Shown here one piece after another: positions 63,645 to 64,000 of a stretch of 64,000 nucleotides of DNA. The stretch spans positions 277,996 to 341,995 of the forward strand of contig JAFKAC010000065.1 in NCBI GenBank assembly GCA_025766275.1, read 5' to 3'. The notes under the pieces are model-generated. The model was not told the origin of the DNA. It searched no databases and saw nothing but the letters and a program-made list of their open reading frames with translations. The first letter of the stretch is position 1; each line of letters starts with the position of its first letter. Made by a program: the position numbers and the translations under genes. This DNA comes from Lactarius indigo (Eukaryota > Basidiomycota > Agaricomycetes > Russulales > Russulaceae).

Positions 63645-64000
63645 ATAGTTTGGGGCTTTTGAATTTCCTTTGTAGGATAGGCAGTGGAACCTCTTTCCGA
63701 GTCAAGATCACGCATGATTACCTCAGTGTTGTTCAGTTGAATATTTGCACGTGTTTGTTGTGGCTCTACCCTAAACGCTCATCTTCCTCATTCGACCACG
63801 ACGACGACGACGGCGGTGACAACAACGATAGCACTATCGACAGCAGATTTCACAGAAACACCTAAATTTACAATCTAAAATGGCCGCAACAGAAAGAGGC
63901 TACTGGTCCTCTTCGCGGCGCACAGCAAGCATTTGTTGAGCAGAAAGTCCGGTGTGTAATCCCCAATGTTCGTAACTCACACTGGTGCTTATCTGCCACC
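63645..64000. other. 3' flank of the dioxygenase gene
   Basis: About 350 bp to the window end. A short CGACGA-type repeat near 63797; no gene is recognised. Confidence 0.5.

Noticed and set aside
1..64000. tRNA or rRNA genes
   Set aside because: No cloverleaf with conserved A and B box sequences was recognised by eye; a tRNAscan run would settle this.

Overview
The window looks like a chromosome segment of a mushroom-forming basidiomycete (Agaricomycetes). The signs are many 45-70 bp spliceosomal introns, tandem F-box genes of a type familiar from that group, glycoside hydrolase family 16 (GH16) genes with an E-x-D-x-x-E motif, and Copia and chromodomain-bearing Gypsy retrotransposons. No prokaryotic gene organisation, CRISPR array or tRNA/rRNA gene was recognised. 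Gene models were built by eye: splice sites were chosen so that conserved motifs join in frame, and exon lengths were summed to check that they divide by three.

Left part (1-39 kb) is a transposon graveyard. After about 5 kb with no confident gene there is a dead medium-chain reductase (MDR) gene (4975-6894), carrying a solo LTR inside a coding exon. Next is a complete DNA transposon (7172-20524) with 15-bp terminal inverted repeats and an 8-bp target duplication. Its single multi-exon gene encodes a P-element-like transposase of about 1,840 residues that ends in a PHD-type finger. A Copia element (10747-17577) with apparently identical LTRs and an intact polyprotein sits inside one transposase exon. 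A second, older Copia element (20754-38926) has been split by three independent insertions: a 4.1-kb foldback element built of inverted 62-bp minisatellites (itself hit by a solo LTR), another solo LTR, and a 7.8-kb chromodomain Gypsy element. Removing the insertions restores every interrupted reading frame exactly.

Middle part (39.7-55.4 kb) holds six related F-box genes. Five lie in tandem on the minus strand and one, broken by a nonsense codon, lies on the plus strand. Two copies of a two-gene unit have a striking arrangement: after splicing, the upstream gene's stop codon is followed one base later by the downstream gene's ATG (TGA-G-ATG). Three members carry C-terminal C2H2-like zinc fingers in intact genes.

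Right part (55.5-63.6 kb) is a cluster of secretory and metabolic genes. It has two tandem GH16 glucanase-like genes (one with and one without a GPI-anchor-like tail, both with a 6-nt microexon), a secreted protein made of two duplicated cysteine-containing modules, and, divergently transcribed, a 2-oxoglutarate/Fe(II) dioxygenase gene with a 7-nt microexon and one frameshift. The GH16 and secreted proteins would act at the cell wall or outside the cell; the F-box proteins would be ubiquitin-ligase substrate receptors. Nothing shows that the clusters work together.
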